From Halobacteriovoraceae bacterium (GTDB lineage Bacteria; Bdellovibrionota; Bacteriovoracia; Bacteriovoracales; Bacteriovoracaceae), in contig PAMZ01000010.1 of the NCBI GenBank assembly GCA_002707495.1, positions 62,001-126,000 on the forward strand: 64,000 nucleotides of DNA. Reading direction: 5' to 3'. Of this stretch, positions 25,645 through 34,308 are shown piece after piece. The notes below the pieces were generated by a model. It made no database searches. It was not told the origin of the DNA and saw only the letters and a list, made by a program, of their open reading frames with translations. Made by a program: the position numbers and the translations under genes. Every line of letters begins with the position of its first letter. Positions within the stretch are counted from its first letter, which is position 1.

Positions 25645-27657
25645 ATGAAGACTTTTTATTATAAACAAGTATTATTTAAGGGCGCTCTATTTTGCCTTCT
25701 CAGTTTTTTGGCCATTTTTTTACACATTTTTCCTGCCTTCAATCTTCAAACCTTTGTTTTATCGATGGTCTCTCTTCTAGCCTATACAAGCCTTATTTTG
25801 TGCTTAGAAAACACTCTCAAAGACTGGGCCCGAATAATCCTCTACATAAGTCTCATTATTTTTTCTTGCTTTAATGTGGAGCATATACTCGTAAATAATT
25901 CGAATATTAATTTTGGCTACTGGGGACTTGCAACAGATGCGAGTCTATTTTCTGAGTCTGTATTTACTCTACGTTTTTTGAGTCTAATTCTATTCTCTTC
26001 AACACTTTTTATGCTAAGTCTTTTAGCCGAAATAAAGTTAAGTTTTAGACTGAAGAAAGTCTCCCATTTTATTTTTCTATCTATTCCATTAATTCTTTTT
26101 ACTTTAGATCTTTCTATCGATCATAATATTTTTTATCAAAGGTGGTTTCAAAAGAATATCATATCCGCTAATGCACTCAATTTTTCACAACAATTTAATT
26201 TACATTTGAATACAGAAATTAATCCCTCTCACCAAAGTTCTTCTAATCTAGGAGGAAAAAAACTTGTTAATATTGTTCCCCCAAAGAAGATTATTATTTT
26301 GCAGCTAGAAGGTTTTTCCCAAATTCACTTAAATTTAGGACTAGCACCTAACCTAAGAAATTTAAGCCAAAAGAGTTATCTCGTACCTTATTTTTTTAAT
26401 AATCAAGTTCAGACCAACCGAGGACTTTATGCCATTCAATGCGGTCAATCGCCCAACCTCATTCTAGAAGAGGCAAAAGCTGATCTTTTTATTGATGTTG
26501 ACAGAAATTATCAGTGCCTAGGAGAAATTTTAAACGAAAAAGGTTTTGAGAATTATTTTATGCAAAGTGCTCCACTTCACTTTATGCGCAAAGATTTGTT
26601 TGCTAAAGAGTCTGGATTTAATTTCGCTGTAGGAGCTGACTCTTTTGACCCCAAGTATATTCTTAGCGAGTGGGGAATTGGAGACTTTGCACTTTTAAAA
26701 GGAGCTATTAAAGTTTTAAAAGAAAACCCAACCAAAAAATTATATATCTCACTACTAACAGTAGGTACCCACCACCCCTACAAGACACCTGAATCAAGTA
26801 ATGATTTTGAAAAAGCCATTCAGTATACCGACCGGATAGTTGGAGAGTTTTACAGAGCTTTGGAAGAAATCAACTACTTCGATGATGGAATTCTCATGAT
26901 TACATCAGATGAAACGAAACTCCCTTCTGGCAATTTCACTCAACTAGATCATAATCGAGGGCTAATGTTTATTTTAGGCAATCAATTACCAAAAGAAGCT
27001 AACTTACACTACTTTACTCAGACTGATATCCTTCCTTCTATTTTAGATATTTTAGGAATAAAACACACGAGAAGAAGTTTTTTTAGAGAAGTAAAAAATT
27101 TCGAATACTTTCTCGGAAACACCTTCTTAAAACATATTATTTACCTCAACAAAAGGGAGCAATTCACACTCTGTCGGCATGACTTCCATTGTTTAGACAT
27201 TAACTTCAAAGAGCCTCATATGGATCAAATTCAGATCAAAGGCAATTCCTCTTTGAAAATTCAAAGCCATGTTCAAAACTTCGTTCGACAAAACGACCTA
27301 TCCTCAAAGGAAAAACCTTTTCTATTTAGAGAAAATAATATTTCGATCAAGCCTAATTCAACACATCTGTTTATGGCAGAGTTTAAAACTGATCCTCAAT
27401 ATAACCATTATATAATTGACCTTAAGTTTGAAGGACTACTGAAGAATGTAAAACTGAGCCATAGTTTTTATTCTTGTGGTATTGCTAATCCAAAACAGGA
27501 TCACATTTTTCAAGTGTCTAGCGCAAAACAAAACTTCAAAATTGATATTCCGCAAGAGTTCAAAGGGAGGACACTCTGTCACACTTCTCAGTTAAACAAC
27601 TCCAGTCAAGAGGTTTTGAGTTTAAAAGAATATAGTTTTTCAGGTGAGGCAAGGTGA
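25645..27657 (+). CDS. LTA-synthase-like sulfatase-fold phosphotransferase
   Basis: Inner-membrane enzyme with about five N-terminal helices (residues 1-170) and a periplasmic alkaline-phosphatase/sulfatase domain. Recognisable parts: IIILQLEGFSQIHL (metal Glu), the nucleophile candidate T257 in QTNRGLYAIQ, LLTVGTHHPYKTPESSN with the conserved His, and LMITSDETKLPSG where family members usually have D-H; here it is D-E. Relatives transfer phosphoglycerol or phosphoethanolamine to glycans or lipids. A further 150-residue domain follows the catalytic one. An upstream in-frame TTG at 25603 is possible, but ATG 25645 directly begins a membrane-type N-terminus. The downstream gene overlaps it by 4 nt. 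Confidence 0.78.
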   Translation: MKTFYYKQVLFKGALFCLLSFLAIFLHIFPAFNLQTFVLSMVSLLAYTSLILCLENTLKDWARIILYISLIIFSCFNVEHILVNNSNINFGYWGLATDASLFSESVFTLRFLSLILFSSTLFMLSLLAEIKLSFRLKKVSHFIFLSIPLILFTLDLSIDHNIFYQRWFQKNIISANALNFSQQFNLHLNTEINPSHQSSSNLGGKKLVNIVPPKKIIILQLEGFSQIHLNLGLAPNLRNLSQKSYLVPYFFNNQVQTNRGLYAIQCGQSPNLILEEAKADLFIDVDRNYQCLGEILNEKGFENYFMQSAPLHFMRKDLFAKESGFNFAVGADSFDPKYILSEWGIGDFALLKGAIKVLKENPTKKLYISLLTVGTHHPYKTPESSNDFEKAIQYTDRIVGEFYRALEEINYFDDGILMITSDETKLPSGNFTQLDHNRGLMFILGNQLPKEANLHYFTQTDILPSILDILGIKHTRRSFFREVKNFEYFLGNTFLKHIIYLNKREQFTLCRHDFHCLDINFKEPHMDQIQIKGNSSLKIQSHVQNFVRQNDLSSKEKPFLFRENNISIKPNSTHLFMAEFKTDPQYNHYIIDLKFEGLLKNVKLSHSFYSCGIANPKQDHIFQVSSAKQNFKIDIPQEFKGRTLCHTSQLNNSSQEVLSLKEYSFSGEAR

Positions 27658-29264
27658 AACTTCTTTTAACATACTTTTGCCTCTTTATTATTTTAGTCTC
27701 GTTTACACTTAAATTCATACTAACTCGTCAATTTCAGTCCGATGAGTTTTTGATTGCAACTTCCATTCATATGCTTAACTTTGCCAAAGAATCCCAATTT
27801 ATTCATATGCTCAACTTTTATATGCTTCCCTTCTCCTACATCACAAGTTTTTTTAAAGAAACCACTCCGATGCTATTTTTTCTTAGAAGTATTCTTTTTT
27901 CCATATTCTTAATCAATATTAGTTTGCTCGTTCGCCTTGTGACGAACCAGTACAAAAAGAGTGTCATTTTGTTTTTTGTTCTACTCTCTCACTATCAACT
28001 ATGGCGCTTTGGATTTGAAATCAGACACGAAACTCTTATCGTCTTTTTTATTTTACTATCGTCACTAGCTATCAAGAAAAGCTTCGAAAAGCTTAATAAT
28101 ATTCCTTTTATTTTGTCTGGCTTTTTCCTTTCCCTACTGGCTTTTACTGCATACAAAGGTTTCATATACAGTCTCGCGATGGGAGGAAGCTTTGCCCTTT
28201 TGATACTGATCCGAGAAAGGCTCAAAGGGGGTCGATATATATTTTATTTCACGCTCAGCTACCTAATAACCTCTGCCGCACAAATGCTTATCTTCTATCT
28301 TTATGATCTCCACTTGGTTTTTGTCAAAATCATGGGCAATTATGTAAACGAGACATATACGTCTATGGTCTTCTCACCAAAAGGCATTTATTTCGATATT
28401 CTAAGATCAGCTCCTCTGACAGTGTTGGCCCTCTGTTGGGTTTTCTATCATTTTGTTAAAAGAAAGCAGTTTTTTAATTTTTCCGGATGGTGTTTTTTAA
28501 TTCTTCTTCATTTCACTATTCTTTTGCACCTTAACCCTGCGCCATTTCGATATAATATTCATACATATCTTATAGTCATTTTAATAACTATTCTTGCCAA
28601 CTTTAGTCTTTTACCAAAAATCAGGAAGATTTTCATTGCTCCTGCTATACTGATTCACTTTGGACTCTTCATTATTTTTTACTTTACAGATTACTACATG
28701 CACTACTCTAACACCCACCAACTGGAATATGTTCAAAATGCTGAGAAACTAACTGAAGAGAATGAACCCGTTTTTGATTTAATCGGTATCGTCGCGACAA
28801 GACCTCAAGCTCATCCTGGGTGGTGGATATACAATGGCAAAATGAAAAGCTACATGGAAGGGAAAATCCCCCTAGTCCGAAGTATGATTAATGAGAGTAG
28901 ACCGCCTGTAATTATTACGAATTATAGATGGACCTGGCTTCCAAAAACTGACTGGGAAGCTCTTCAAAAGAATTATGTTAGACTACATGATCAATTTTGG
29001 GTTCTTGGACATATGAAAAAAACCACCAAAGGTTCAGTAAAAATTAGTCGGTCAGGAAAATACTATTTAATATCTAAATCTCCTGATCTGAAAATCAGCA
29101 ATTTTAGCTTGGATAAGGAAGTATTGGACCTCGAGGCTGGAACCTATGAATTTGAAAATAATAACGCAAACTTTGCTCTTGTTTGGATTGGTGAAAAACT
29201 AAGCTCCCTACCATCGTTCATTAGTAAGTTAAATGGCCCCTGGATGATAACTCCCATGAACTAA
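27654..29264 (+). CDS. GT-C-like polytopic membrane glycosyltransferase candidate
   Basis: 536 aa with about ten membrane helices (residues 1-350) and a C-terminal periplasmic domain of about 185 residues. After the first helix comes RQFQSDEFLIATS, an acidic Asp-Glu pair in the place where GT-C (polyprenyl-phosphate sugar dependent) enzymes hold their catalytic acids. GFEIRHETLIVFFILLS fits the second conserved loop. The GTG start overlaps the TGA of the LTA-synthase-like gene (GTGA), so the two are coupled and probably modify the same cell-surface polymer. No family name can be given with confidence. Confidence 0.68.
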   Translation: MKLLLTYFCLFIILVSFTLKFILTRQFQSDEFLIATSIHMLNFAKESQFIHMLNFYMLPFSYITSFFKETTPMLFFLRSILFSIFLINISLLVRLVTNQYKKSVILFFVLLSHYQLWRFGFEIRHETLIVFFILLSSLAIKKSFEKLNNIPFILSGFFLSLLAFTAYKGFIYSLAMGGSFALLILIRERLKGGRYIFYFTLSYLITSAAQMLIFYLYDLHLVFVKIMGNYVNETYTSMVFSPKGIYFDILRSAPLTVLALCWVFYHFVKRKQFFNFSGWCFLILLHFTILLHLNPAPFRYNIHTYLIVILITILANFSLLPKIRKIFIAPAILIHFGLFIIFYFTDYYMHYSNTHQLEYVQNAEKLTEENEPVFDLIGIVATRPQAHPGWWIYNGKMKSYMEGKIPLVRSMINESRPPVIITNYRWTWLPKTDWEALQKNYVRLHDQFWVLGHMKKTTKGSVKISRSGKYYLISKSPDLKISNFSLDKEVLDLEAGTYEFENNNANFALVWIGEKLSSLPSFISKLNGPWMITPMN

Positions 29265-29306
29265 TGCGGCGCACTTATTTGCATCCTTCTAGGGTTGGGA
29301 TATTAT
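29265..29306 (+). promoter_or_regulatory. rfbG promoter with shared GC-rich upstream element
   Basis: TGCGGCGCAC (29265-29274) stands out in AT-rich sequence and is followed by TTGCAT (29279-29284), a 16-nt spacer and TATTAT (29301-29306), 7 nt before the rfbG ATG. A near-identical decamer precedes rfbF at the same distance. It is likely an activator or operator site for the CDP-dideoxyhexose genes. Confidence 0.5.
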
Positions 29307-29313
29307 TTAGAAC

Positions 29314-30351
29314 ATGAAAGAGTACTTCTCTGGCAAAAGAATTCTAATTACTGGACACACTGGTTTTAAAGGCCGATGGCTAACGAGTTGGCTTAGTTTT
29401 TGGGGGGCGGAAGTTTTTGGTCTCTCACTTTTATCTCAAGGTATAAAACACAGCCTAGAATTTGGTGCCCTTTCAGAAGATAGGTCATTCGATATTGATA
29501 TCCTAGATAAAGAAGCATTGAAATCATTCTTAGATGAAATTAAACCTCAGATAATTTTCCACATGGCCGCCCAAAGTCTTGTTTTGAAGTCCTTCACTAA
29601 ACCATTTGAAACATTTCAAACCAATACTGTCGGTACATTAAACTTATTAGAGAATTTAAGAGAGTTGAATTTTCAAACAAATGTCATTATCGTTACATCA
29701 GATAAGTGCTATCGCAATCACGACTATAATAGAATGAGCGAGGACTCTCCCCTTGGAGGAGATGATCCCTATAGTGCGAGTAAGGCTGGTGCAGAGATTA
29801 TTTTCCACAGCTATGCAAATCTATTAAAGGATTCCAATGTTCAAGCTATATCAGTTAGGGCAGGAAATGTTATAGGTGGAGGCGATTGGAATGAGAATAG
29901 GCTGGTACCTGACTTTATAAAAGCTTGGGATCAAAATCAAAAATTATTTGTCAGAAATTATAACGGACAAAGACCCTGGCAACATGTGCTAGACTGTTTA
30001 AATGCTTACTTATTATCGGCTTATCATTTAGAGAGAAGACCTGAACTTCACGGCGAAAGTTTTAATTTTGCTCCTCTAAATCAAAGTATTGAAGTTAGAA
30101 AAGTCATAGAAATTCTGAAACAAGAATTTCCAGAGGTCATACTTCATTCTGAAGCCAACACGGGAACCTATGAAAAAAAAGCCCTCTTACTTGATACATC
30201 AAAAGCAAGAAGTTTAATATCTTGGCAAGAAAAACTAGAATCGGTTGAAGCTATAAGACTAACCTCTTTTTGGTACAAAGAGTACTTTAAGAACCCCGAC
30301 AAAGCCAATCAGATTACTATCAACCAATTAGAGGAATATCTTTCTTTATGA
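29314..30351 (+). CDS. rfbG: CDP-glucose 4,6-dehydratase
   Basis: Extended SDR enzyme turning CDP-D-glucose into CDP-4-keto-6-deoxyglucose, the second step toward 3,6-dideoxyhexoses of O-antigen. Typical RfbG features: GHTGFKGRWLTSWLSFWGAE at the NAD site, FHMAAQSLVLKSF, VTSDKCYRNHDYNRMSEDSP, the catalytic YSASKAGAE (YxxxK) and VRAGNVIGGGDWNENRLVPD. First gene of a four-gene run with overlapping ends (4 nt into rfbH). No Shine-Dalgarno; a -10 box sits 7 nt upstream. Its substrate comes from rfbF, which lies convergent to this run about 3 kb away. Confidence 0.95.
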   Translation: MKEYFSGKRILITGHTGFKGRWLTSWLSFWGAEVFGLSLLSQGIKHSLEFGALSEDRSFDIDILDKEALKSFLDEIKPQIIFHMAAQSLVLKSFTKPFETFQTNTVGTLNLLENLRELNFQTNVIIVTSDKCYRNHDYNRMSEDSPLGGDDPYSASKAGAEIIFHSYANLLKDSNVQAISVRAGNVIGGGDWNENRLVPDFIKAWDQNQKLFVRNYNGQRPWQHVLDCLNAYLLSAYHLERRPELHGESFNFAPLNQSIEVRKVIEILKQEFPEVILHSEANTGTYEKKALLLDTSKARSLISWQEKLESVEAIRLTSFWYKEYFKNPDKANQITINQLEEYLSL

Positions 30352-31667
30352 GCCGAAATGAAATTAAAAATCAAATTTTTGATCTCGTAGAAAAGTACTA
30401 TATGGAATTTCATCATCAGGAAACTCCTTCACTGGATCGTATTCCTTACGCAGGCAGAAATTTCGATCAAAAAGAAATGATAAACCTCATCGACTCAGCA
30501 TTGGATTTTTGGCTAACAGAAGGAAAGTACTGCAAAGCTTTGGAGGATAGGATCCAAGGTTTTTTGGGGGTTAAATTTTGTCACCTTGTAAACTCAGGGT
30601 CTTCAGCCAACTTAATTGCCTTAAGTGCACTTACGTCTCCCACTCTGGAGGAAAGAAGAATTCAAAAAGCAGATGAAGTGATCGTTGTTGCTGCAAGTTT
30701 TCCAACAACAATTAATCCTATTCTTCAAATAGGAGCAGTTCCAGTTTTTGTCGACATTGATGATTCGCTAAATCTAGATTCGTCTTATCTATCTCAAGCT
30801 TTATCTCCGAAAACTAAAGCTGTTATGATTGCTCACACCCTTGGAAGCCCTTTTAATTTCAATTCTATCAAGGAATTTTGTGAACTACATAACCTTTGGC
30901 TAATTGAGGATAATTGTGATGCTTTTGGTGCAAAGTATGATGGAAAAATGACAGGTTCACTGGGTGATATCAGCACGTTAAGCTTCTACCCTTCTCATCA
31001 TATAACTACTGGTGAAGGCGGTGCCGTTATAACTGACTCACCCAAGTTGTCTAAACTCATACTTTCCTTTAGAGATTGGGGGCGGGACTGTTGGTGTCCA
31101 CCAGGAAAAGACAATACTTGTGGCAAGAGATTTAGCCAGAGTTTTACCAAGCTACCAGATAATTATGATCACAAATACATCTACTCTCATATTGGCTACA
31201 ATTTAAAGATGACAGATATGCAAGCCTCTATCGGTGTTGCACAGATAGAAAAGCTCAAAAGTTTTGTGGAAAAACGCATTGAAAACTGGTTTTTTTTTCA
31301 TGAGTCTCTTAAAGAATTTAACAACGTTTTTCTTTTTCCAAAAACGAATGAGCTAGCTGAACCAAGTTGGTTTGGATTTTACCTAGAACTTAAAAAAGAT
31401 ATTCCCTTTAGGAAAAAGGACCTCATTGAATTCCTAGAAAAAAATAATATCCAAACTAGGCAATTATTTTCTGGAAACATTACGCGTCAACCGATGTTTG
31501 ATAACTTAGAGCTGGAGAAGGAGTACAGAATTGCCTCACCATTAAAACGATCAGATCAAGCCATGGACCTTGGTTTTTGGTTTGGTGTGAATCCCTCATT
31601 TAGTGAATCTCAAAAAGTTTTTATAATCAGCAAGATAAAAGAATTTTTAAGTCTCTATGGATATTAA
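30348..31667 (+). CDS. rfbH: CDP-4-keto-6-deoxyglucose 3-dehydratase (E1)
   Basis: PMP- and [2Fe-2S]-dependent dehydratase of 3,6-dideoxyhexose synthesis. The aminotransferase-fold active site has His in place of the PLP lysine (SFYPSHHITTGEGGAV, H218). The iron-sulphur ligand pattern C-X57-C-X1-C-X7-C is exactly preserved: C190 in EDNCDAFGAKYDG, then C248, C250 and C258 in RDCWCPPGKDNTCGKRF. Start and stop overlap the neighbours (4 nt and 11 nt). Its reductase partner (E3, ddhD/rfbI) is not in the window and must be elsewhere or replaced by another ferredoxin-type reductase. Confidence 0.95.
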   Translation: MSRNEIKNQIFDLVEKYYMEFHHQETPSLDRIPYAGRNFDQKEMINLIDSALDFWLTEGKYCKALEDRIQGFLGVKFCHLVNSGSSANLIALSALTSPTLEERRIQKADEVIVVAASFPTTINPILQIGAVPVFVDIDDSLNLDSSYLSQALSPKTKAVMIAHTLGSPFNFNSIKEFCELHNLWLIEDNCDAFGAKYDGKMTGSLGDISTLSFYPSHHITTGEGGAVITDSPKLSKLILSFRDWGRDCWCPPGKDNTCGKRFSQSFTKLPDNYDHKYIYSHIGYNLKMTDMQASIGVAQIEKLKSFVEKRIENWFFFHESLKEFNNVFLFPKTNELAEPSWFGFYLELKKDIPFRKKDLIEFLEKNNIQTRQLFSGNITRQPMFDNLELEKEYRIASPLKRSDQAMDLGFWFGVNPSFSESQKVFIISKIKEFLSLYGY

Positions 31668-32571
31668 TAAAGTTATCATTACAGGGGCGAGTGGATTTAT
31701 TGGTTTCAATATTTGTAAATGGTTAATCACCAAAAAAGTCAAAGTGATTGCCATTATTAATCCAAACTCAAATAATAATGAAAAAATCCTCTCTCTCTCA
31801 AAGCTGTATAATAACCTTGAACTTATCTACCTGGATTTAAGCGATACATCTTCAATTGAAAATACTTTGCAAATTCATGCTGATTACTTTTTTCATTTCG
31901 CAGCAGCCGGTGTTGAACGAGAAAGACTGAATCAAGATTATGTTGAAAGAGTCAATCATATTGCATTAACTAAGATTTTAAAAATGGCAAAAGTGTTTTT
32001 CCCTAAGCTTGTAATCAGTGGGTCAGGCTTTGAGTACGATGTCCCATATTTAGCCGATGAAAATAGCACATTGATAGGCTCATCCAGTACTCACAGCTAT
32101 GCATTATCCAAAAAGAATGCTTATTTGTCTGCAAAAGTGGCAAGTAAAGATCTAAATATCATTTGGCTTAGACCTTATACTATTTATGGGCCACATGAAT
32201 CTCAAAAGCGTATTATAAGTTACCTCATCAATTGTATTGAAACCCAGACAGTCCCAACGATAAATACTCCTCATGAAATCAGAGACTTTCTACATATCGA
32301 GGATTTTATCTCAGCTCTGGAGTATATACTCAAAAACTCCAAACGTAATTTAGATGTCTTCAATATTGGAAGTGGTGAACCAATCAAAGTTATTTCAATA
32401 GCAAAGCAGGTTTACGCACTCGCAAATAAAGAGTTTAAATGGAATAGCGGCAACTCCTTTAGAGAAGACCCTCCTGATTTTGTCGCAAATATTGAAAAAC
32501 TTAAATTATTAGGCTGGGTACCTAAAATTAGTCTTACGGAGGGAATTGTGAGATTATTGAACCATGATTAA
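31657..32571 (+). CDS. NAD-dependent epimerase/dehydratase-family sugar reductase (RfbJ/RfbS-like)
   Basis: Extended SDR of 304 aa. NAD(P) loop GASGFIGFNI (residues 10-19), HFAAAGVERE, catalytic Ser around 121-123 (ISGSGFEYD), Y148 and K152 in HSYALSKKNA, LRPYTIYGPHE and FNIGSGEPIKV. Being directly after RfbH, it probably reduces the CDP-3,6-dideoxy-4-ketohexose to CDP-paratose or CDP-abequose (RfbS or RfbJ); which epimer cannot be told. It overlaps rfbH by 11 nt and the GT2 gene by 8 nt. Loss of the usual first loop motif length is not seen. Family certain, sugar product inferred from context. Confidence 0.85.
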   Translation: MDINKVIITGASGFIGFNICKWLITKKVKVIAIINPNSNNNEKILSLSKLYNNLELIYLDLSDTSSIENTLQIHADYFFHFAAAGVERERLNQDYVERVNHIALTKILKMAKVFFPKLVISGSGFEYDVPYLADENSTLIGSSSTHSYALSKKNAYLSAKVASKDLNIIWLRPYTIYGPHESQKRIISYLINCIETQTVPTINTPHEIRDFLHIEDFISALEYILKNSKRNLDVFNIGSGEPIKVISIAKQVYALANKEFKWNSGNSFREDPPDFVANIEKLKLLGWVPKISLTEGIVRLLNHD

Positions 32572-33499
32572 ATTGATTTCAATCATAGTCCCAGTATTTA
32601 ATGAAGAAAAGGCAATCTCTGCTTTTTATACAAAATTAGATCAAGTTTTGGCGCCAATAGAGGCAATCGGAAAATATCAATTTGAAATTATCTTTAATGA
32701 CAACCATAGTACAGATAACTCTTTTCCTCTTTTAAAAGAGTTGGCAAATAATGACAGTAGGGTCAGGATATTTCGACTGTCTAGGAATTTTGGCTATCAG
32801 AGATCGATCTACTTTGGTTACATAAAATGTAAAGGGGAAGCAGCAATCCAGCTCGATATTGATCTGCAAGATCCTCCAGAACTTATAAATTCCTTTTTAG
32901 AAGAATGGGAAAATGGTTTTGAATTCGTCTACGGGATAAGAAAGAAACGCTCCGAGGGATTGCTCATCAATATCACCAGGAAAATATTCTATCGATTTTT
33001 ATCTCGATTCAGTGATGTTCCTATCCCGGTAGACGCAGGCGAATTTAGGTTAATAGATAGAAAAATAATAGAAGTGTTAAAGCTAATATCAGATCATCAA
33101 CCTTACTTAAGAGGTCTGATTGCTTCAATTGGATTCCGTCAAAAAGGAATAGACTATCATCGCGCAAAAAGGGTCCTAGGGGAGTCGAAATTTAATATAT
33201 TTGGTCTTGCGACTATTGCTCTAGATGGAATCACAAATTACTCAATAGCTCCTCTAAGACTGATGACTGTCTTTGGCTTTTTTATTTTTCTTTTTTCAAT
33301 TATCGCATTCTTAACTTACATGATTAGCTCGTTCTATCATCAAGGAGAATGGCCAGCAGGTTTCACTACACTAGCTCTTCTTATTCTCATAAACTTAGGG
33401 GTCGTTTCTTTATTCTTAGGGATAATTGGCGAGTATTTAGGCAGAACTTTTAAACAAGTAAAAAGGGAGCCTCTTGCAAATGTACAAGAAGAAATTTAA
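32564..33499 (+). CDS. Family 2 glycosyltransferase, DPM1/GtrB-like (polyprenyl-phosphate sugar synthase)
   Basis: 311 aa. The GT-A domain opens with LISIIVPVFNEEKAISAFYT, has FNDNHSTDNSFPLL and a DxD-type metal site in QLDIDLQDPPELI, plus RLSRNFGYQRSIYFGY. Two C-terminal membrane helices (about 228-255 and 265-290) end in GIIGEYLGRTFKQVKREP, the hallmark of undecaprenyl-phosphate glucosyl transferases such as GtrB and ArnC. It would load a sugar onto the lipid carrier for use by GT-C enzymes, of which two candidates lie just upstream in the window. Last gene of the rfbG run; its stop is 4 bp from the convergent rfbF stop. Confidence 0.9.
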   Translation: MIKLISIIVPVFNEEKAISAFYTKLDQVLAPIEAIGKYQFEIIFNDNHSTDNSFPLLKELANNDSRVRIFRLSRNFGYQRSIYFGYIKCKGEAAIQLDIDLQDPPELINSFLEEWENGFEFVYGIRKKRSEGLLINITRKIFYRFLSRFSDVPIPVDAGEFRLIDRKIIEVLKLISDHQPYLRGLIASIGFRQKGIDYHRAKRVLGESKFNIFGLATIALDGITNYSIAPLRLMTVFGFFIFLFSIIAFLTYMISSFYHQGEWPAGFTTLALLILINLGVVSLFLGIIGEYLGRTFKQVKREPLANVQEEI

Positions 33500-33503
33500 T
33501 ACA

Positions 33504-34220
33504 TTAGAATTTCATCCAGGGAAGTGTCTCTTCTCTACAGCATTGCTCTAAGAATCTTTTATCTCGAGGTGTATCCATACATTGCCAAAATCCTTCGTGT
33601 CTGAAACCCATAATCTGTTTTTGTTTTACTAAGTTCGCCAAAGGCTCAGACTCAAGCATCTGGTCTTCACTTGATAAATATTCAAATACATCTTTTTCAA
33701 AAACAAAAAACCCACCGTTAATCCAAGAATCAATTAAGGGGGCTTTTTCATTGAAACTAGTAATCGCTGCACTCTTGTCGATGGTAATCTGTCCAAATCG
33801 AGCAGGAGGATGAACGACTGTCATTGTTGCCAGCTTTTTATGTTCAAGGTGAAAATTCAAAAGTTGAGTCAGGTCTAAATTACTTACACCATCACCATAG
33901 GTTACGAAAAACCTTTCCTCTCCCTTAAGGTTATCTGCAATAAGAGTAAGTCTTTTTGCAGTACCGGTACTTTCACCCGTTTCAACGAGCTCGACATTAA
34001 CTCCCAATTGATCCAACTTTTTTTGATCAAAATAATCTTTTATATATAAAGATTTGTAGCCTAGAGGTAGAACGAAGTCTCTATAACCAAAGGACAGAAA
34101 GATTTTCATAATATGTATTAAAAGTGGCTCTCCTCCAACTTTGACCATTGGCTTTGGTATCGCCTCGGAAATTTCTCCTAGCCTAGTCCCTAGTCCACCA
34201 CAAAAAATAACAACTTTCAT
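33504..34220 (-). CDS. rfbF: Glucose-1-phosphate cytidylyltransferase
   Basis: Nucleotidyltransferase making CDP-glucose from CTP and glucose-1-phosphate, the entry step of the dideoxyhexose pathway. Signature: VIFCGGLGTRLGEISEAIPK with PMVKVGGEPLLIHIM, VTYGDGVSNLDLTQLL, VHPPARFGQITID, INGGFFVFEKDVFEYL and QCMDTPRDKRFLEQ. 238 aa, a little shorter than typical RfbF (about 257). Normally it begins the rfbFGH operon; here it is convergent to the rest. Its start lacks a ribosome site and has an extended -10 (TGGTATGAT) 6 nt before the ATG. Confidence 0.94.
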   Translation of the reverse strand: MKVVIFCGGLGTRLGEISEAIPKPMVKVGGEPLLIHIMKIFLSFGYRDFVLPLGYKSLYIKDYFDQKKLDQLGVNVELVETGESTGTAKRLTLIADNLKGEERFFVTYGDGVSNLDLTQLLNFHLEHKKLATMTVVHPPARFGQITIDKSAAITSFNEKAPLIDSWINGGFFVFEKDVFEYLSSEDQMLESEPLANLVKQKQIMGFRHEGFWQCMDTPRDKRFLEQCCREETLPWMKF

Positions 34221-34226
34221 ATGACC

Positions 34227-34270
34227 ATCATACCAGAAAAACTAAAGGTTATAATCAATTGCGCGCCGCA
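34227..34270 (-). promoter_or_regulatory. rfbF promoter with shared GC-rich upstream element
   Basis: On the reverse strand TGCGGCGCGC (34270-34261) is followed 28 nt later by TATGAT (34232-34227), part of an extended -10 (TGGTATGAT), 6 nt before the rfbF ATG. The decamer differs from the rfbG copy at one position and lies 40 nt from the start codon, against 39 nt there. A good -35 hexamer is absent, which suits activator control. Confidence 0.5.
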
Positions 34271-34296
34271 AATATCTTTCCAAGTACAAAATCTTC

Positions 34297-34302
34297 TATA
34301 AT
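34297..34302 (+). promoter_or_regulatory. Predicted leaderless -10 box of the cupin-like gene
   Basis: A perfect TATAAT ends 6 nt before the ATG at 34309. There is no Shine-Dalgarno sequence. The -35 position (ATCTTT or near) is poor. Confidence 0.45.
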
Positions 34303-34308
34303 CAGATT

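Noticed and set aside
29265-34270. The inverted GC-rich decamers as ends of a transposed O-antigen cassette
   Set aside because: They are only 10 bp, with no transposase or target duplication, and their equal distance from start codons fits regulation better.
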